From Symbiodinium natans (taxonomy: Eukaryota; Sar; Dinophyceae; Suessiales; Symbiodiniaceae): 64,000 nt of DNA. Below are positions 42,900 through 53,849 of this stretch, piece after piece (the stretch's first letter is position 1; every line of letters starts with the position of its first letter). Both the position numbers and the translations under genes were made by a program. The notes beneath the pieces were generated by a model, which saw only the letters and a list, made by a program, of their open reading frames with translations, did not search any database and was not told the origin of the DNA. The stretch covers positions 420,001-484,000 of the forward strand of contig CAJNDS010002126.1 of NCBI GenBank assembly GCA_905221605.1, in the 5' to 3' direction.

Positions 42900-43030
42900 C
42901 CTGAACCCTGAACCCTAAACCCTAAACCCTAAACCCTAAACCCTAAACCCTAAACCCTAACCCTAAACCCTAAACCCTAAACCCTAAACCCTAAACCCTA
43001 AACCCTAAACCCTAAACCCTAAACCCTAAA
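42900..43030. repeat. (CCCTAAA)n array
   Basis: Begins with CCCTGAA units; leads to the exon at 43065. Confidence 0.92.
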
Positions 43031-43064
43031 CACAAACTCCACCGGCGGGGCCCCGCGCGCGCAG

Positions 43065-43123
43065 GTCCAAGCTCTTCTCTGCAAGCTGGGCTGCGAAGCC
43101 AATGAGGTGCCCTTGTGGCATAG
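43065..43123 (+). CDS. Candidate exon, VQALLCKLGCEANEVPLWH
   Basis: Acceptor CGCGCGCAG, donor AG|GTTTAGGG. The leftover AG is completed by the exon at 43403. Confidence 0.5.
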
Positions 43124-43402
43124 GTTTAGGGTTTAGGGTTAGGGTTCAGGGTTTAGGGTTTAGGGTTTAGGGTTTAGGGTCTAGGGTTTAGGGTTTAGGG
43201 TTTAGGGTTTAGGGTTTAGGGTTTAGGGTTTAGGGTTCAGGAGGGGGTTTAGGGGTTTTAGGGGTTTTTTTCGGAGTTTAGGGGTTTTAGGGTTCCGGGT
43301 CAGGGTTACTTTGCATCCAGGATCTCCAATCCTAAGCTGGGAACGATACTTGCTTGCGAGGCCTTTTGGCGCAGTGGAAGTTCAGGGTTGGGACGCCTCA
43401 AG

Positions 43403-43451
43403 CTGCCCGCGAGAGGTGGAAACGCTCCTGAAGAGCTTCTCGCAGGAGGGG
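43403..43451 (+). CDS. Candidate exon, REVETLLKSFSQEG
   Basis: After GCCTCAAG; GT donor GTCGGC. In phase with both neighbours. Confidence 0.45.
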
Positions 43452-43644
43452 GTCGGCTGTTGGGGGTGAGGGAGGGGGGAGGGGGAATCTGAGCTTAGTC
43501 TTCCACCCTAAACCCTACAGCCCTAAACCAACCTTGACACATTGGAGTCCAGGGTGGGGTTTAGGGTATTGGGTTTAGGGTTTGGAGTTTAGGGTTTAGG
43601 GTTTAGGGTTTAGAGCTTAGGGTTACCGGGCAACCGGGTCCCAG

Positions 43645-43699
43645 GAGCGTCCCGACAAGAAGTTCGACGTGGGAAGCTTCCTGGCCTCTTTGCTACAAA
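43645..43699 (+). CDS. Candidate exon, ERPDKKFDVGSFLASLLQ
   Basis: Acceptor GGGTCCCAG. GT donor GTACAA; if it is not used, an in-frame TAG at 43708 would end the protein. Confidence 0.5.
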
Positions 43700-44493
43700 G
43701 TACAAGATAGTGCCCCCTAAAGCCGAAACCCTAAACCCTAAACCCTAAACCCTAAACCCTAAACCTTAAACCCTAAACCCTACACCGAGTGCAGGGCCTC
43801 TTGAGCGCATCGGTCCAGGGCTAAACCCTAACACACCCCGGAATCCTGGCCCGAATTTCGTAGCCCCATAGGAAGCGGAAGCCTAACATGAGCCCTAAAG
43901 CCCTGAATTACCCCCAGAGGTGGTGGCCAGAAATCTCTTGGTGTGTTTAGAGCTTAGGGTTTAGGGTTTAGGGTTTAGGGTTTAGGGCAAGTTTAGGGGT
44001 GTGCGTGTGCACCAGGAACCCTCTGACCGCTCGAGGTGTCTGTCAGGGTGGCTTCGCGAGGGGATTCACGCTTTAGGGTTCAGGGTGTACAGGGCTCTTG
44101 GGAATTCTGTTCCATTTTTGTGTTTAACCCCTGGAGGCCCGAATGCCCCTCTTTATCTAGCCTTTCTCTAGTCAGCCCGTTGTGCCCTCTAGAGGCCTTA
44201 TGTATATGAGGCACCTGAGCTGGGCACCACCTGAAACTCCCTGAATCATAGCATCCTTCGAATCCCTTAACCCCAAAGCCCTCGAAGCCTGAAGTCGTAA
44301 ACACCAGAGCCCCGCCCTAAACCCTAAGCCCTACACACCAAACCCCAGACTCTTAACCCTAAACCCCAAACCCCGAACCCTAAACCCTAAACCCTAAACC
44401 CTAAACCCTAAACCCTAAACCCTAAACCCTAAACCCTAAACCCTAAACCCTAAACCCTAAACCCTAAACCCTACACAAACATCCCAAACCAAG

Positions 44494-44544
44494 CTGCGGT
44501 GAGGCCTGGATGTGGAGCGCTCCTGGGCATTTTGGAAGCCTGGG
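44494..44544 (+). CDS. Candidate exon, AVRPGCGALLGILEAW
   Basis: After AAACCAAG, following a long (CCCTAAA)n array. In phase with 43645-43699. Ends near a TTTAGGG array. Confidence 0.4.
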
Positions 44545-44566
44545 GTTAGTCGTCCTCTGAGGCTGA

Positions 44567-44680
44567 TAGGGTTTAGGGTTTAGGGTTTAGGGTTTAGGGT
44601 TTAGGGTTTAGGGTTTAGGGTTTAGGCTTTAGGGTTTAGGGTTTAGGGTTTAGGGTTTAGGGTTTAGGGTTTAGGGTGTA
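44567..44680. repeat. (TTTAGGG)n array
   Basis: Pure except one TTTAGGC unit; follows the exon at 44494-44544. Confidence 0.92.
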
Positions 44681-45247
44681 TACTGTAGGGTTTTAGAGCA
44701 GGGTGTTTAAGGTTTTCGGGTTTATAGGGTGTAGGGTGCCTAGGGTATAGGTTGTTTAGGGTTCAGGGTTTATAGGTCTTAGGGCTTCCAGGATGTTTTG
44801 TTTTTTTAGAGCTTGGGGTTTATATAGGCTTTAGGATTTTTGGGTACTAGGTCTTGGGGCTTACAGGGTTTGAGGGCTTTAGGCTTTTAGGGCTCAGGGT
44901 TGTAGAGCTTGCTTTGGGCCTTGAGGGTTCTGCTTTTGAGCTCCAGGGTTTGAGGATTTAGAATCTCCGGGTTTTGGGTTGAGGGACTAAGACTCGTACC
45001 CCCTAAGGTTGTACCGACAAAGGTTGCCCTGAATATACTCCTAATGTGGCCCATATATCTATACCTTAAGGATCTTGAAAAAGGGTCCAAGGGTACGACC
45101 TTAGGGGTCCAAGGTGCAACCCCTTAGAAGGGGTGAGGTTTTAAGGATTTGGGGGCTAAAAGGTTGCTGCTGGGCCTGAAGAAGCTCGAAGGGCTCGGTA
45201 CTGAACTCCGGCGCAGCCTGAAACCACTCAAGCCCTCATCCCAGCCA

Positions 45248-45400
45248 TCCGTAAACCCCTCAACCCTCAAACCCTCAAACCCTCAAACCCTCAAACCCTC
45301 AAACCCTCAAACCCTCAAACCCTCAAACCCTCAAACCCTCAAACCCTCAAACCCTCAACCCTCAAACCCTCAAACCCTAAAACCTAAACCCTCAACCCTA
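45248..45400. repeat. Variant array of AAACCCTC units
   Basis: A homogeneous run of the variant octamer, not of the canonical heptamer. Confidence 0.88.
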
Positions 45401-45421
45401 AACCCTATAGATGCATAACAG

Positions 45422-45561
45422 CCATCCAAGGAGTGAGTCGGAGAGCCCAGGGGAGGAGGCTGAGGCTACCCCTATCGTTCAGAGTATGGATGTCGCTTGC
45501 CGGCCCGTGGGACTGTCTGCTGGCGTTGCAGCATCCTTGCCCAGTGGCAGAAACATGGGAG
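45422..45561 (+). CDS. Candidate exon, acidic/Ser-rich, SESPGEEAEATPIVQSMD
   Basis: After GCATAACAG. Forty-six codons continuing VACRPVGLSAGVAASL. The intron that follows (45562-45716) is an inverted-repeat element with telomeric repeats inside. A second frame is also open. Confidence 0.42.
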
Positions 45562-45716
45562 GTTTACGACAATGAGGACCTCTAATATAGACCCAAATAG
45601 TGGGATTCCCTTCTGAAAAGGACTCCACTAAGGTACTAAACCCTAACTTTAAACCCTAAACCCTAAACCCTAAACCCTAAACCCCCTAACTTCGGAAACC
45701 CCCCCCGTATCTTCAG
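45562..45716. mobile_element. Family B inverted-repeat element forming a whole candidate intron
   Basis: Runs from the donor GTTTACGAC to the acceptor CTTCAG. Has the family core CCCAAATAGTGGGATTCC and the end TTCGGAAACC, with five CCCTAAA units inserted inside. Confidence 0.55.
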
Positions 45717-45834
45717 CTGGCCCGAAGTCGGCCGGCTGGAGATATACCGAGCCCAGACGTCGGTCTGGGCTTCGAGGTCACAAAAGTGCGGGTCTGCCAT
45801 GTAATGCGCGTTGTCGGAGTAGGAACCCTCTCAA

Positions 45835-45922
45835 GGGTTTAGGGTTTAGGGTTTAGGGTTTAGGGTTTAGGGTTTAGGGTTTAGGGTTTAGGGTTTAGGG
45901 TTTAGGGTTTAGGGTTTAGGGT
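45835..45922. repeat. (TTTAGGG)n array
   Basis: Pure heptamers; a (CCCTAAA)n block follows at 46016-46110. Confidence 0.92.
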
Positions 45923-46117
45923 GTAGGGAGTGAGTCTCTCTAAAATGTCCCTTTCATGGCTGGGGGCCCCCCTTCCAAGAAAAATCCGGAGGGGGGCCAA
46001 CTTCAAAGGCGCTGCAACCCTAAACCCTAAACCCTAAACCCTAAACCCTAAACCCTAAACCCTAAACCCTAACCCCTAAACCCTAAACCCTAAACCCTAA
46101 ACCCTAAACCTTGGGAG

Positions 46118-46225
46118 GGCTCGCCCAAGGCGAGCCCAAGGGTGGCGGCGAGCCGCTGGCTGCTGCTCAAGCGCGCCAATCGTTCGGACATCTTGAAGTT
46201 GCCCTGAGCTGTGGAAAGCCTGAAG
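46118..46225 (+). CDS. Candidate exon, GGGEPLAAAQARQSFGHLEV
   Basis: Entered from (CCCTAAA)n via TTGGGAG and left by GTTTAGGG. Thirty-five codons, strong GC-rich third positions. Confidence 0.48.
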
Positions 46226-46652
46226 GTTTAGGGTTTAGGGTTTAGGGTTTAGGGTTTAGGGTTCAGGGTTTAGGGTTTAGGGTTTAGGGTTTAGGGTTTG
46301 CTTAGTAGCTGAGTGGTCACACTTTCCACTATTTTTGGGATACATGATTCCGTATAGAAGCCCCAAGACTCCAAAACCGTGACCCCAAAACCGCTAAAAC
46401 CCCTTAAGCCCCCCGAAACCCCAACACCCCTGACGCGACAGTGTCGGATTAAGGGTTTGAAGGTTGAGGGTTTAGGGTTTCAGTTTCAGGGCTCGAAGGG
46501 TTTATTGGATTTTGAGATCAGGGCTGCCTTTGGGGTCTTAGGTGCAGAGTTCAGTTTGACGGGACTTTATACAGGTCCGGTAATATGGTTTCGGGGTTCC
46601 CTGTTTCATTTCGACGGCATTCTACCGGCCAATGGCCTTGCCAAAAATGCAG

Positions 46653-46760
46653 GCTTTCGCGCCGGCTTTCACGCCGGCTGTCGCGCCCGCGAAGAGAAAA
46701 TTCACAGCATGCACTGCATCTCGGGGGGAGATCCTAAGACTCCTAGTATGCCTGTTGGGC
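46653..46760 (+). CDS. Candidate exon, AFAPAFTPAVAPAKRKFTAC
   Basis: Alanine/proline-rich, acceptor AAATGCAG, GT donor GTAGGG. The frame goes on to EILRLLVCLLG. Confidence 0.35.
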
Positions 46761-46910
46761 GTAGGGTGGAGTTTAGGATGGGTTTAGGGTTCAGGGTTTA
46801 GAGTTGAGTAGGTCTGCAGTTGCACTTCTCTGTTTTGAGGGTTTGGCGGGTGCTGGAATTGGATGTTTCGTGGGGCCTTGGGGGGACTGTTCTGAACTTA
46901 AGGTGCCCAG

Positions 46911-47012
46911 AAGCCCTTGAGACCCTCATTTTCCACCACCACCAGCACCACCGCCACCGCCGCCGCCACCACTACCCCACAGTACTCATTGTTATATGGT
47001 GGTGGGGATTAG
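46911..47012 (+). CDS. Candidate terminal exon with Thr/Ala run
   Basis: Reads KPLRPSFSTTTSTTATAAA, then TTTPQYSLLYGGGD and a TAG at 47010-47012. The imperfect CCACCACC repeat makes the reading uncertain. If real, it could close the gene upstream of the ankyrin gene. Confidence 0.28.
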   Translation, partial: KPLRPSFSTTTSTTATAAATTTPQYSLLYGGGD

Positions 47013-47383
47013 CATGCCCATGACTTCCGCTCTACTTCTGCTACTACGACGACTACTACTATTACGACGACTGGCCTGAATGCAACATGAGGGTCTAGGA
47101 CAGGGGCTTGTCCAGAACGCTGATGCTTTCGTTTCAGTTAGATTGCATGCGGCCACCTTCGATTCAAGACTGAAGCTTCTTCAGGCTAGGCTGAGTCTGC
47201 AGTCTGAAAACAATCGTCAACATGTCCACTGGAATCCTTTCATCGAGTCCGAATATAGAGTACACCGAAAGCCTAGTGACGCTTGCACTACAGTAAAAGG
47301 TCACCCGCAAGTGCAAGTGTACCTTAGTGTAACGGCTCTAATCGATGCGAGTCTGCTGTCGGGACAGCGAAGGGTTGGCCAGC

Positions 47384-48453
47384 ATGACGGATCTCGGCCA
47401 TGGTGCAGCGGGGCTAGAGGTCCACACGCTCGGCGACACGAAGAAGTTCAGCGAGGTGGAAGTTCAGTCATTTGGCACCATAGGGGCCTTGAGGAGGCAT
47501 CTGGGAGCAGTGTACGCAGAGGACCGCGCCAAGACCAACAAAGAGGGGGTGCTGACACCCTACAACATCCAAATAGGGCTCTTTCAAGGCGAGCATCTCT
47601 TGGAGGATGCGATGCTGCTGGAGCTGCCGGTCGACCCGCCGCTTGTCTTGACGGCGGTGGTTTCTGAAGAGCCCAAGCCCTTTGTCGACGCGGGACGGCA
47701 GGTATGCAGGCAGTTCCGCGAGGCATGTGCTCGGGGTGCAGTGGGCGACGTGGAAGAATTCCTTCAGCTGCCCCTAGATCCAAATGCGCGGGAGCTGTGC
47801 CGGCATGGTCCGCGCGGGACCCCCCTCCAGGAAGCAGTCTCCGGGAGGAACCTCGCACTTGTCCAGTGCCTGCTCAAGGCCCGCGCGGATCCGAACGCGC
47901 GTACCAGTTCGGGAGGATATTCGGACGACCGGCCGGTCGCCCAGGCTGCACTTCATGCAGTGAAGGGGCCATACTTTGATCGGGCGGAGATCCTAAAGGC
48001 GCTGGTCCACGCGCGGGCAGACGTGACTGAGACCCTCTTCCCTGTGTTGGCCCGGACAGGGTCTGAGCATAACGAGTCAAGGGAGCAGGTGGTCCCTTGG
48101 AATCCCTTCTTAAGGGTATATTATGTGAATCATAGACTTGTAGTGTTCATTTGGTTCACGGACCCTTTTGGTGTTCATGTGGCCCTTGGACCCCATAGAG
48201 TTCACGTGGTTCCCCCAAGGTCAGGATGCTGCTTGACGCGGGGGCGCGCCCAGTTCACAAAGCCTACGTGACCAAGTACGAAGACGGGCCTTCCTCCACG
48301 TTGGAGCTCGCGGAAAGGTTTCCTGCGATTCTCGCGATGCTGCACTCTGCCATGACCCCCCAGACCCGACAGCAGCACCTGCAAGAGCAGCTCGGCCGTC
48401 GGCTCCGAGGCAGCCTTCAAAAGGACAGAGGCCGTTGGTTCGACAGTGTCTGA
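47384..48453 (+). CDS. Ubiquitin-like plus ankyrin-repeat protein, two exons
   Basis: CDS join 47384-48043 and 48220-48453, 297 residues. The start is the ATG of MTDLGHG; an upstream in-frame ATG at 47345 is possible. Residues about 10-100 look like a ubiquitin-like fold (VEVQSFGTIGALRRHL ... MLLELPVDPPLVL). From about 108 come ankyrin-type helices: FREACARGAVGDVEEFL, DPNARELCRHGPRGTPLQEA, LVQCLLKARADPNAR, then ILKALVHARADVTE. Exon 2 continues MLLDAGARPVHKAY. The 176-bp intron has GT (GTGTTG) and AG|G ends and joins in phase 0. Such proteins act through protein-protein contacts; the partner is unknown. Unlike its neighbours, the coding part has no telomere-repeat introns and a 660-nt first exon, which suggests a younger or retroposed copy (inference). 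Confidence 0.8.
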
Positions 48454-48734
48454 GCGCCTGACGGACTCGACTCCCTCAACCCTAAACCCTAAACCCTAAA
48501 CCCTAAACCCTAAACCCTAAACCCTAAACCGTAAACCCAACTGGTGGCCGTGGCTATGTAGCAGCCCCTAGAAACTCGAGCGGCTTCGCTGACTGATCTT
48601 TTGTACAGTATACAGTACACGGCACATAGTGTAGGATTTCGGCTTGAGTAGCAATTCACAGACGATTGCTTTTGCAAGCATGCTGAAGGCCGTGCGATGT
48701 CGAGCGAAAGGTGTTTGATTCAGGGTTTGGGGAC

Positions 48735-48890
48735 TACGAACCCTAAACCCTAAACCCTAAACCCTAAACCCTAAACCCTAAACCCTAAACCCTAAACCCT
48801 AAACCCTAAACCCTAAACCCTAAACCCTAAACCCTAAACCCTAAACCCTAAACCCTAAACCCTAAACCCTAAACCCTAAACCCTAAACTC
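48735..48890. repeat. (CCCTAAA)n array in the ankyrin 3' flank
   Basis: About 155 bp of pure heptamers, ending against the GGCCATTGGC element. Confidence 0.93.
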
Positions 48891-48911
48891 TCTCTATCAT
48901 ATAATAATTTA

Positions 48912-49815
48912 AACCTTAATGGGGAACGTGGCCATTGGCAAAAAAACCGTGGCCATTGGCAAAAAAACCGTGGCCATTGGCAAAAAAGCCGTGGCCATTG
49001 GCAAAAAAGCCGTGGCCATTGGCAAATTCGCCAATGGCCACGGGAAAGTTGCCAATGGCCACGGCTTTTTTGCCAATGGCCACCAATGTCATTAAGGTTG
49101 GTCGCCAAAATGGGTTTTTCAAACCCAATTCGCACAAAATGCCCCCCAACCTTAATGGGGAACGTGGCCATTGGCAAAAAAGCCGTGGCCATTGGCAACT
49201 TTTCGGGCTTTTTGCCAATGGCCACGGCTTTTTTGCCAATGGCCACGTTCCCCATTAAGGTTGGGCCCCAACCTTAATGGGGAACGTGGCCATTGGCAAA
49301 AAAGCCGTGGCCATTGGCAAGTGGCATTTGCCAATGGCCACGGGAAAGTTGCCAATGGCCACGGCCAATTTTTTGCCAATGGCCACGGCTTTTTTGCCAA
49401 TGGCCACGGCTTTTTTTGCCAATGGCCACGGCTTTTTTGCCAATGGCCACGGCTTTTTCCCACCCCACCCCCCCCACCCCCCCCACCCCCCCCACCCCCC
49501 ACCGCCCCCCACCCCCCCCCACCCCCCCGCCCACCCCCACCCCCCTCCCCCCCACCCTCCCCCCACCACCCCCCCCCCCCCCCCCCCCCACCCCCCCCAC
49601 CCCCCTCACCCCACCCCCCCAACCCCCCCACCCCCCCCACCCCCCCCCACCCCCACCCCCCCCCCCACCCCCCCACCCCCCACCCCCCCACCCCCCCCCC
49701 CCCCCCCCCCCCCCACCCCCCCCCACCCCCCCCACCCCCCCCCCCCGCCCCCACCCCCCCCCCCCCCACCCCCCTCCCTAAAACCACGAATCACACAATG
49801 GCCACGTTCCCCCCC
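48912..49815. repeat. Palindromic GGCCATTGGC minisatellite element with C/A tract
   Basis: Units of about 21 bp (GCCGTGGCCATTGGC plus A6-7) run in both orientations. CCTTAATGGGGAACGTGG and its complement recur as inverted ends near 48912, 49082, 49146, 49247 and 49268, and a remnant (CAATGGCCACGTTCCCC) closes the block at 49797-49813. A CCCCCCCA-type tract fills 49456-49780. Confidence 0.85.
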
Positions 49816-49853
49816 CCCCTCAACCCCTCTGAAGCGCCTCTTCTGGCCCAGAC

Positions 49854-50335
49854 CCCCATTCTGGGCTTGAAAACCTGGGTCTGGGCCAGATGAGGGCTTT
49901 GCGGGGTGAGAGCCAAAAAGAGCCACGGTCACCGGGGAACTTTCAGACACAGGCGGTCACTGGGGCACTAATTCCAAAGCAACCATGCGGAAGCCAGGCA
50001 GCCAAAACAACCAGCGAGACGGCCAGCACGGTCACCGGGGAACTTTAGATCAGCGCCCCATCAAGCAAAGCAAAAATCCAGAATGTAAGCAATCAGCGCC
50101 CCAAGCACGAACAAACCCAGTAAGTAAGCAAGCAGCACCCCGCCCCCACCCCGACAACAAAGAACGAATACGGGTAGTTGGTTCTAGGGTGGGTTGGGGA
50201 TTGGCTCGAACTGGAATGGTTCGAGGGTGGGGTGGGGGAAAACAAAACAGAGGTTAACAAATTAGTTTTTTTGTCAATCCGGACCAACACTTTTGGTTCT
50301 ACCTTCGGTCTGGGGAAAGCAAGCGCGAAGACAAG
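49854..50335. repeat. Leading module of the duplicated field
   Basis: The 49854-49890 segment recurs at 50984. A GGTCACCGGGG ... GGAAGCCAGGCAGC module at about 49950-50050 recurs at 51535-51645 and 52412-52520. Confidence 0.75.
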
Positions 50336-51531
50336 GGACATGCGACAAAGCCGACGAGCACGAAGGGAGGGGACATACGACAAACCCTAAGAGCGCGAAG
50401 GGAAGGGACATGCGACGAATCTGTAGACCTTTCATCAAACCATACGAGCACGAAGGGAGGGGACATACGACAAACCCTACGAGCACGAAGGGAGGCATAC
50501 GACAAACCCTAAGAGCACGAAGGAAGAGGGCGTACGACAAACCTGTAGACCTCTCGACAAACCCTACGAGCACGAAGGGAGGGGACATACGACAAACCTC
50601 TAAAATAAACCCGTACATTTCTCAATGTTTTGGGATTCTCTGCAAGCAGAAGAAAAGGGACATACGACAAAGCCGACGAGCACGAAGGGAGGGGACATAC
50701 GACAAACCTCTGAAAATAAAACCTCAGTTTCTTAATTCTTGGGATTCTCTGCAAGCAGACAAAGAGGGACATACGACAAAGCCGACGAGCACGAAGGGAG
50801 GCGACATATGACAAAATCTAAGAGCACGAAGGGAGGGGACGTACGACAAACCTGTAGACCTCTCATCAAACCCTACGAGCATGAAGGGAGGGACATACGA
50901 CAAACCCTACGAGCACGAAGAGAGGGGACATACGACAAACCTCTAGGCCTCTCATCAAACCCTACGAGCAGGAGCCAACATGACCCCCATTCTGGGCTTG
51001 AAAACCTGGGTCTGGGCCAGATCAAGATGAAGGCTTTGCGGGGCCGGGCAACGCAGCAGCCCCTTCTCAGTGTTTCTCATCTTGGGTGGTCCGAGGGTGG
51101 GGTGGGGAAAAGCAACTGCACGAAGGGAGGGGACATACGACAAACCTCTAAAATAAACCCGCACATTTCTCAATGTTTTGGGATTCTCTGCAAGCAGAAG
51201 AAAAGGGACATACGACAAAGCCGACGAGCACGAAGGGAGGGGACATACGACAAACCTCTGAAAATAAAACCTCAGTTTCTTAATTCTTGGGATTCTCTGC
51301 AAGCAGACAAAGAGGGACATACGACAAAGCCGACGAGCACGAAGGGAGGCGACATACGACAAAATCTAAGAGCACGAAGGGAGGGGACGTACGACAAACC
51401 TGTAGACCTCTCATCAAACCCTACGAGCATGAAGGGAGGGACATACGACAAACCCTACGAGCACGAAGAGAGGGGACATACGACAAACCTCTAGGCCTCT
51501 CATCAAACCCTACGAGCAGGAGCCAACATGA
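50335..51531. repeat. 34-bp class tandem repeats with a 548-bp duplication
   Basis: Units with ACGAGCACGAAGGGAGGGG and ACATACGACAAACC. Segment 50571-50983 repeats at 51119-51531 with a constant 548-bp offset and only a few mismatches. Long frames 50293-50811 and 50739-51494 just reflect the repeat. Confidence 0.87.
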
Positions 51532-51644
51532 GGCGAGGTCACCGGGGCACTAACTTGGAAAGCAACCATGTGGAAGCCAGGCAGCTTAAAGTGTGCCAAA
51601 CACAACCAACAAGACGGCCAAAAATAGGCAGGGTCACCGGGGAA

Positions 51645-52095
51645 AACGAACACGAGCAAAGTGAATATGAGCAGAAAGAGAACGAATACGAGCAGACTGA
51701 CGTCGAGCAGAGAGAGAACGAATACGAGCAGAATGAATACGAGCAGAAAGAGAATGAGTACGAGCAGACTCAGTACGAGCAGAAAGACAGCGAAAACGAG
51801 CGGACTGAAATCGAGCAGAGAGCGTGCAGAAAAAGCACGAATACGAGCAGAAAGAGAACGAACACGAGCAAAATGAATATGAGCAGAAAGAGAACGAATA
51901 CGAGCAGAATGATTACGAGCAGAGAGAGAACGAAGACGAGCAGACTGAAATCGAGCAGAGAGAGAGAGACGAATACGAACAGAATGAATACGAGAAGAAA
52001 AACAACGAAAACGAGCGGACTGAAATCGAGCAGAGAGAGAACGAATACGAGCAGAATGAATACGAGCAGGAACGAGAACGAACAGATCAGATTCT
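51645..52095. repeat. Minisatellite with GAACGAATACGAGCAGA units
   Basis: Units of 15-21 bp. The plus frame 51528-52151 encodes an NEYEQKE-type charged repeat; the minus strand encodes a Leu/Ser repeat. No start, splice or motif support for a gene. Confidence 0.88.
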
Positions 52096-52099
52096 CTGA

Positions 52100-53092
52100 C
52101 AAACCCTACGAGCACGAAGGGAGGGGACATACGACAAACCTCTGCAAATAAAATCTCAGTTTCTGAATTCTTGGGATTCTTTGCAAGCAGACGAAGAGGG
52201 ACACACGACAAAGCCGACGAGCACGAAGGGAGGCGACATACGACAAACTCTAACAGCACGAAGGGAGGGGACGTGCGACAAACCTGTAGACCTCTCATCA
52301 AACCCTACGAGCATGAAGGGAGGGACAAACCTTACGAGCACGAAGAGAGGGGACATACGACAAACCTCTAAGCCTCTCATCAAACCCTACGAGCAGGAGC
52401 CAACATGAGGCGAGGTCACCGGGGCACTAATTGGAAAGAAACCATGTGGAAGCCAGGCAGCTTAAAGTGTGCCAAACACAACCAACAAGACGGCCAAAAA
52501 TAGGCAGGGTCACCGGGGAAAACGAACACGAGCAAAGTGAATATGAGCAGAAAGAGAACGAATACGAGTAGACTGACGTCGAGCAGAGAGAGAACGAATA
52601 CGAGCAGAATGAATACGAGCAGAAAGAGAACGAGTACGAGCAGACTCAGTACGAGCAGAAAGACAGCGAAAACGAGCGGACTGAAATCGAGCAGAGAGAG
52701 AGAACGAACACGCGCAGAAAGAGCACGAACACGAGCAGAAAGAGAACGAACACGAGCAAAATGAATATGAGCAGAAAGAGAACGAATACGAGCAGAATGA
52801 TTACGAGCAGAGAGAGAACGAAGACGAGCAGACTGAAATCGAGCAGAGAGAGAGAGCGAATACGAACAGAATGAATACGAGAAGAAAAACAACGAAAACG
52901 AGCGGACTGAAATCGAGCAGAGAGAGAACGAATACGAGCAGAATGAATACGAGCAGAACGAGAACGAACACGAGACGAGCAGATCAGAAAAAGAACGAAT
53001 TCGAGCAGAATGAATACGAGCAGAAAGAAACGCATACGAGCAGAATGGAAACCAAGCAGAATGACAAAGAACACGAGCAGAATGAATAAATG
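52100..53092. repeat. Second copy of the 34-bp class plus NEYEQ-type field
   Basis: Repeats the order 51225-52095 with an offset of about 877 bp (for example AGCCAACATGAGGCGAGGTC at 51521 and 52398), then extends further. Confidence 0.85.
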
Positions 53093-53457
53093 AGGTTGGA
53101 AGACAGGGCTTGCTGAGGAAAATGAGAACTTTATATTTCTTAATGTTTTGGGATTCTCTGGGTGGTGGGTTTTTTTCTAGAGTCCAGACAGCGGCTCTAC
53201 TAGAGATTGCTCGACCCAGAGCTGCTGAACCCTAAACCCTAAACCCTAAACCCTAAACCCTAAACCCTAAACCCTAAACCCTAAACCCTAAACCCTAAAC
53301 CCTAAACCCGAACCCTAAACCCCAAACCCTAAATCCCGAACAGGGGCTTGGGCACAACTTCGGCCCTGGGAACCACTGAGCCCCTGGACCCTAAATGCTA
53401 AGTTTCAGCTCATGCTTTCTAGGAATCAGGGCCTGGTCCAGGGTTTAGGGTTTTTTG

Positions 53458-53557
53458 GGTTTAGGGTTTAGGGTTTAGGGTTCAGGGTTTAGGGTTTAGG
53501 GTTTAGGGTTTAGGGTTTAGGGTTTAGGGTTTAGGGTTTAGGGTTTAGGGTTTAGGG
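53458..53557. repeat. (TTTAGGG)n array
   Basis: Pure heptamers; the facing (CCCTAAA)n block is at 53226-53310. Confidence 0.92.
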
Positions 53558-53736
53558 TTCAACAGGGTAGAGTGGGATCCCTGGTGTAAGCGCAGCCCAA
53601 CTCCGAAGCCTTGCACTTTTGATACGGCGAAGGGTTAGGGTTTAGGGTTTAGGGTTTAGGGTTTAGGGTTTAGGGTTTAGGGTTTAGGGTTCATAAGTTT
53701 GGGGTTTAGGGTTTTGGGTTTAGGGCTCCCCGGCAG

Positions 53737-53849
53737 GTCCGTTGCTTCCATCATCTCCAGAATACGCGCCCGGCGTGTGGCCCAGAAAAAGTCGACAGGG
53801 AGTTCTGAACTCCAGGTCCTGACTGCATCTTCGCACTGGCCGCCTACAA
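53737..53849 (+). CDS. Candidate exon, SVASIISRIRARRVAQKKST
   Basis: Acceptor CCGGCAG, 37 codons, GC donor. First coding-like island right of the minisatellite field. Confidence 0.42.

Noticed and set aside
49171-49893. Proline/histidine-rich and glycine-rich long frames
   Set aside because: Produced by the CCCCCCCA tract and its complement.
51510-52892. Minus-strand Leu/Ser-rich proteins resembling membrane proteins
   Set aside because: They are the antisense reading of the NEYEQ-type minisatellite; the period keeps all frames open.
52100-53092. CRISPR array
   Set aside because: Repeats have no uniform unique spacers, no cas genes are present and the genome is eukaryotic.
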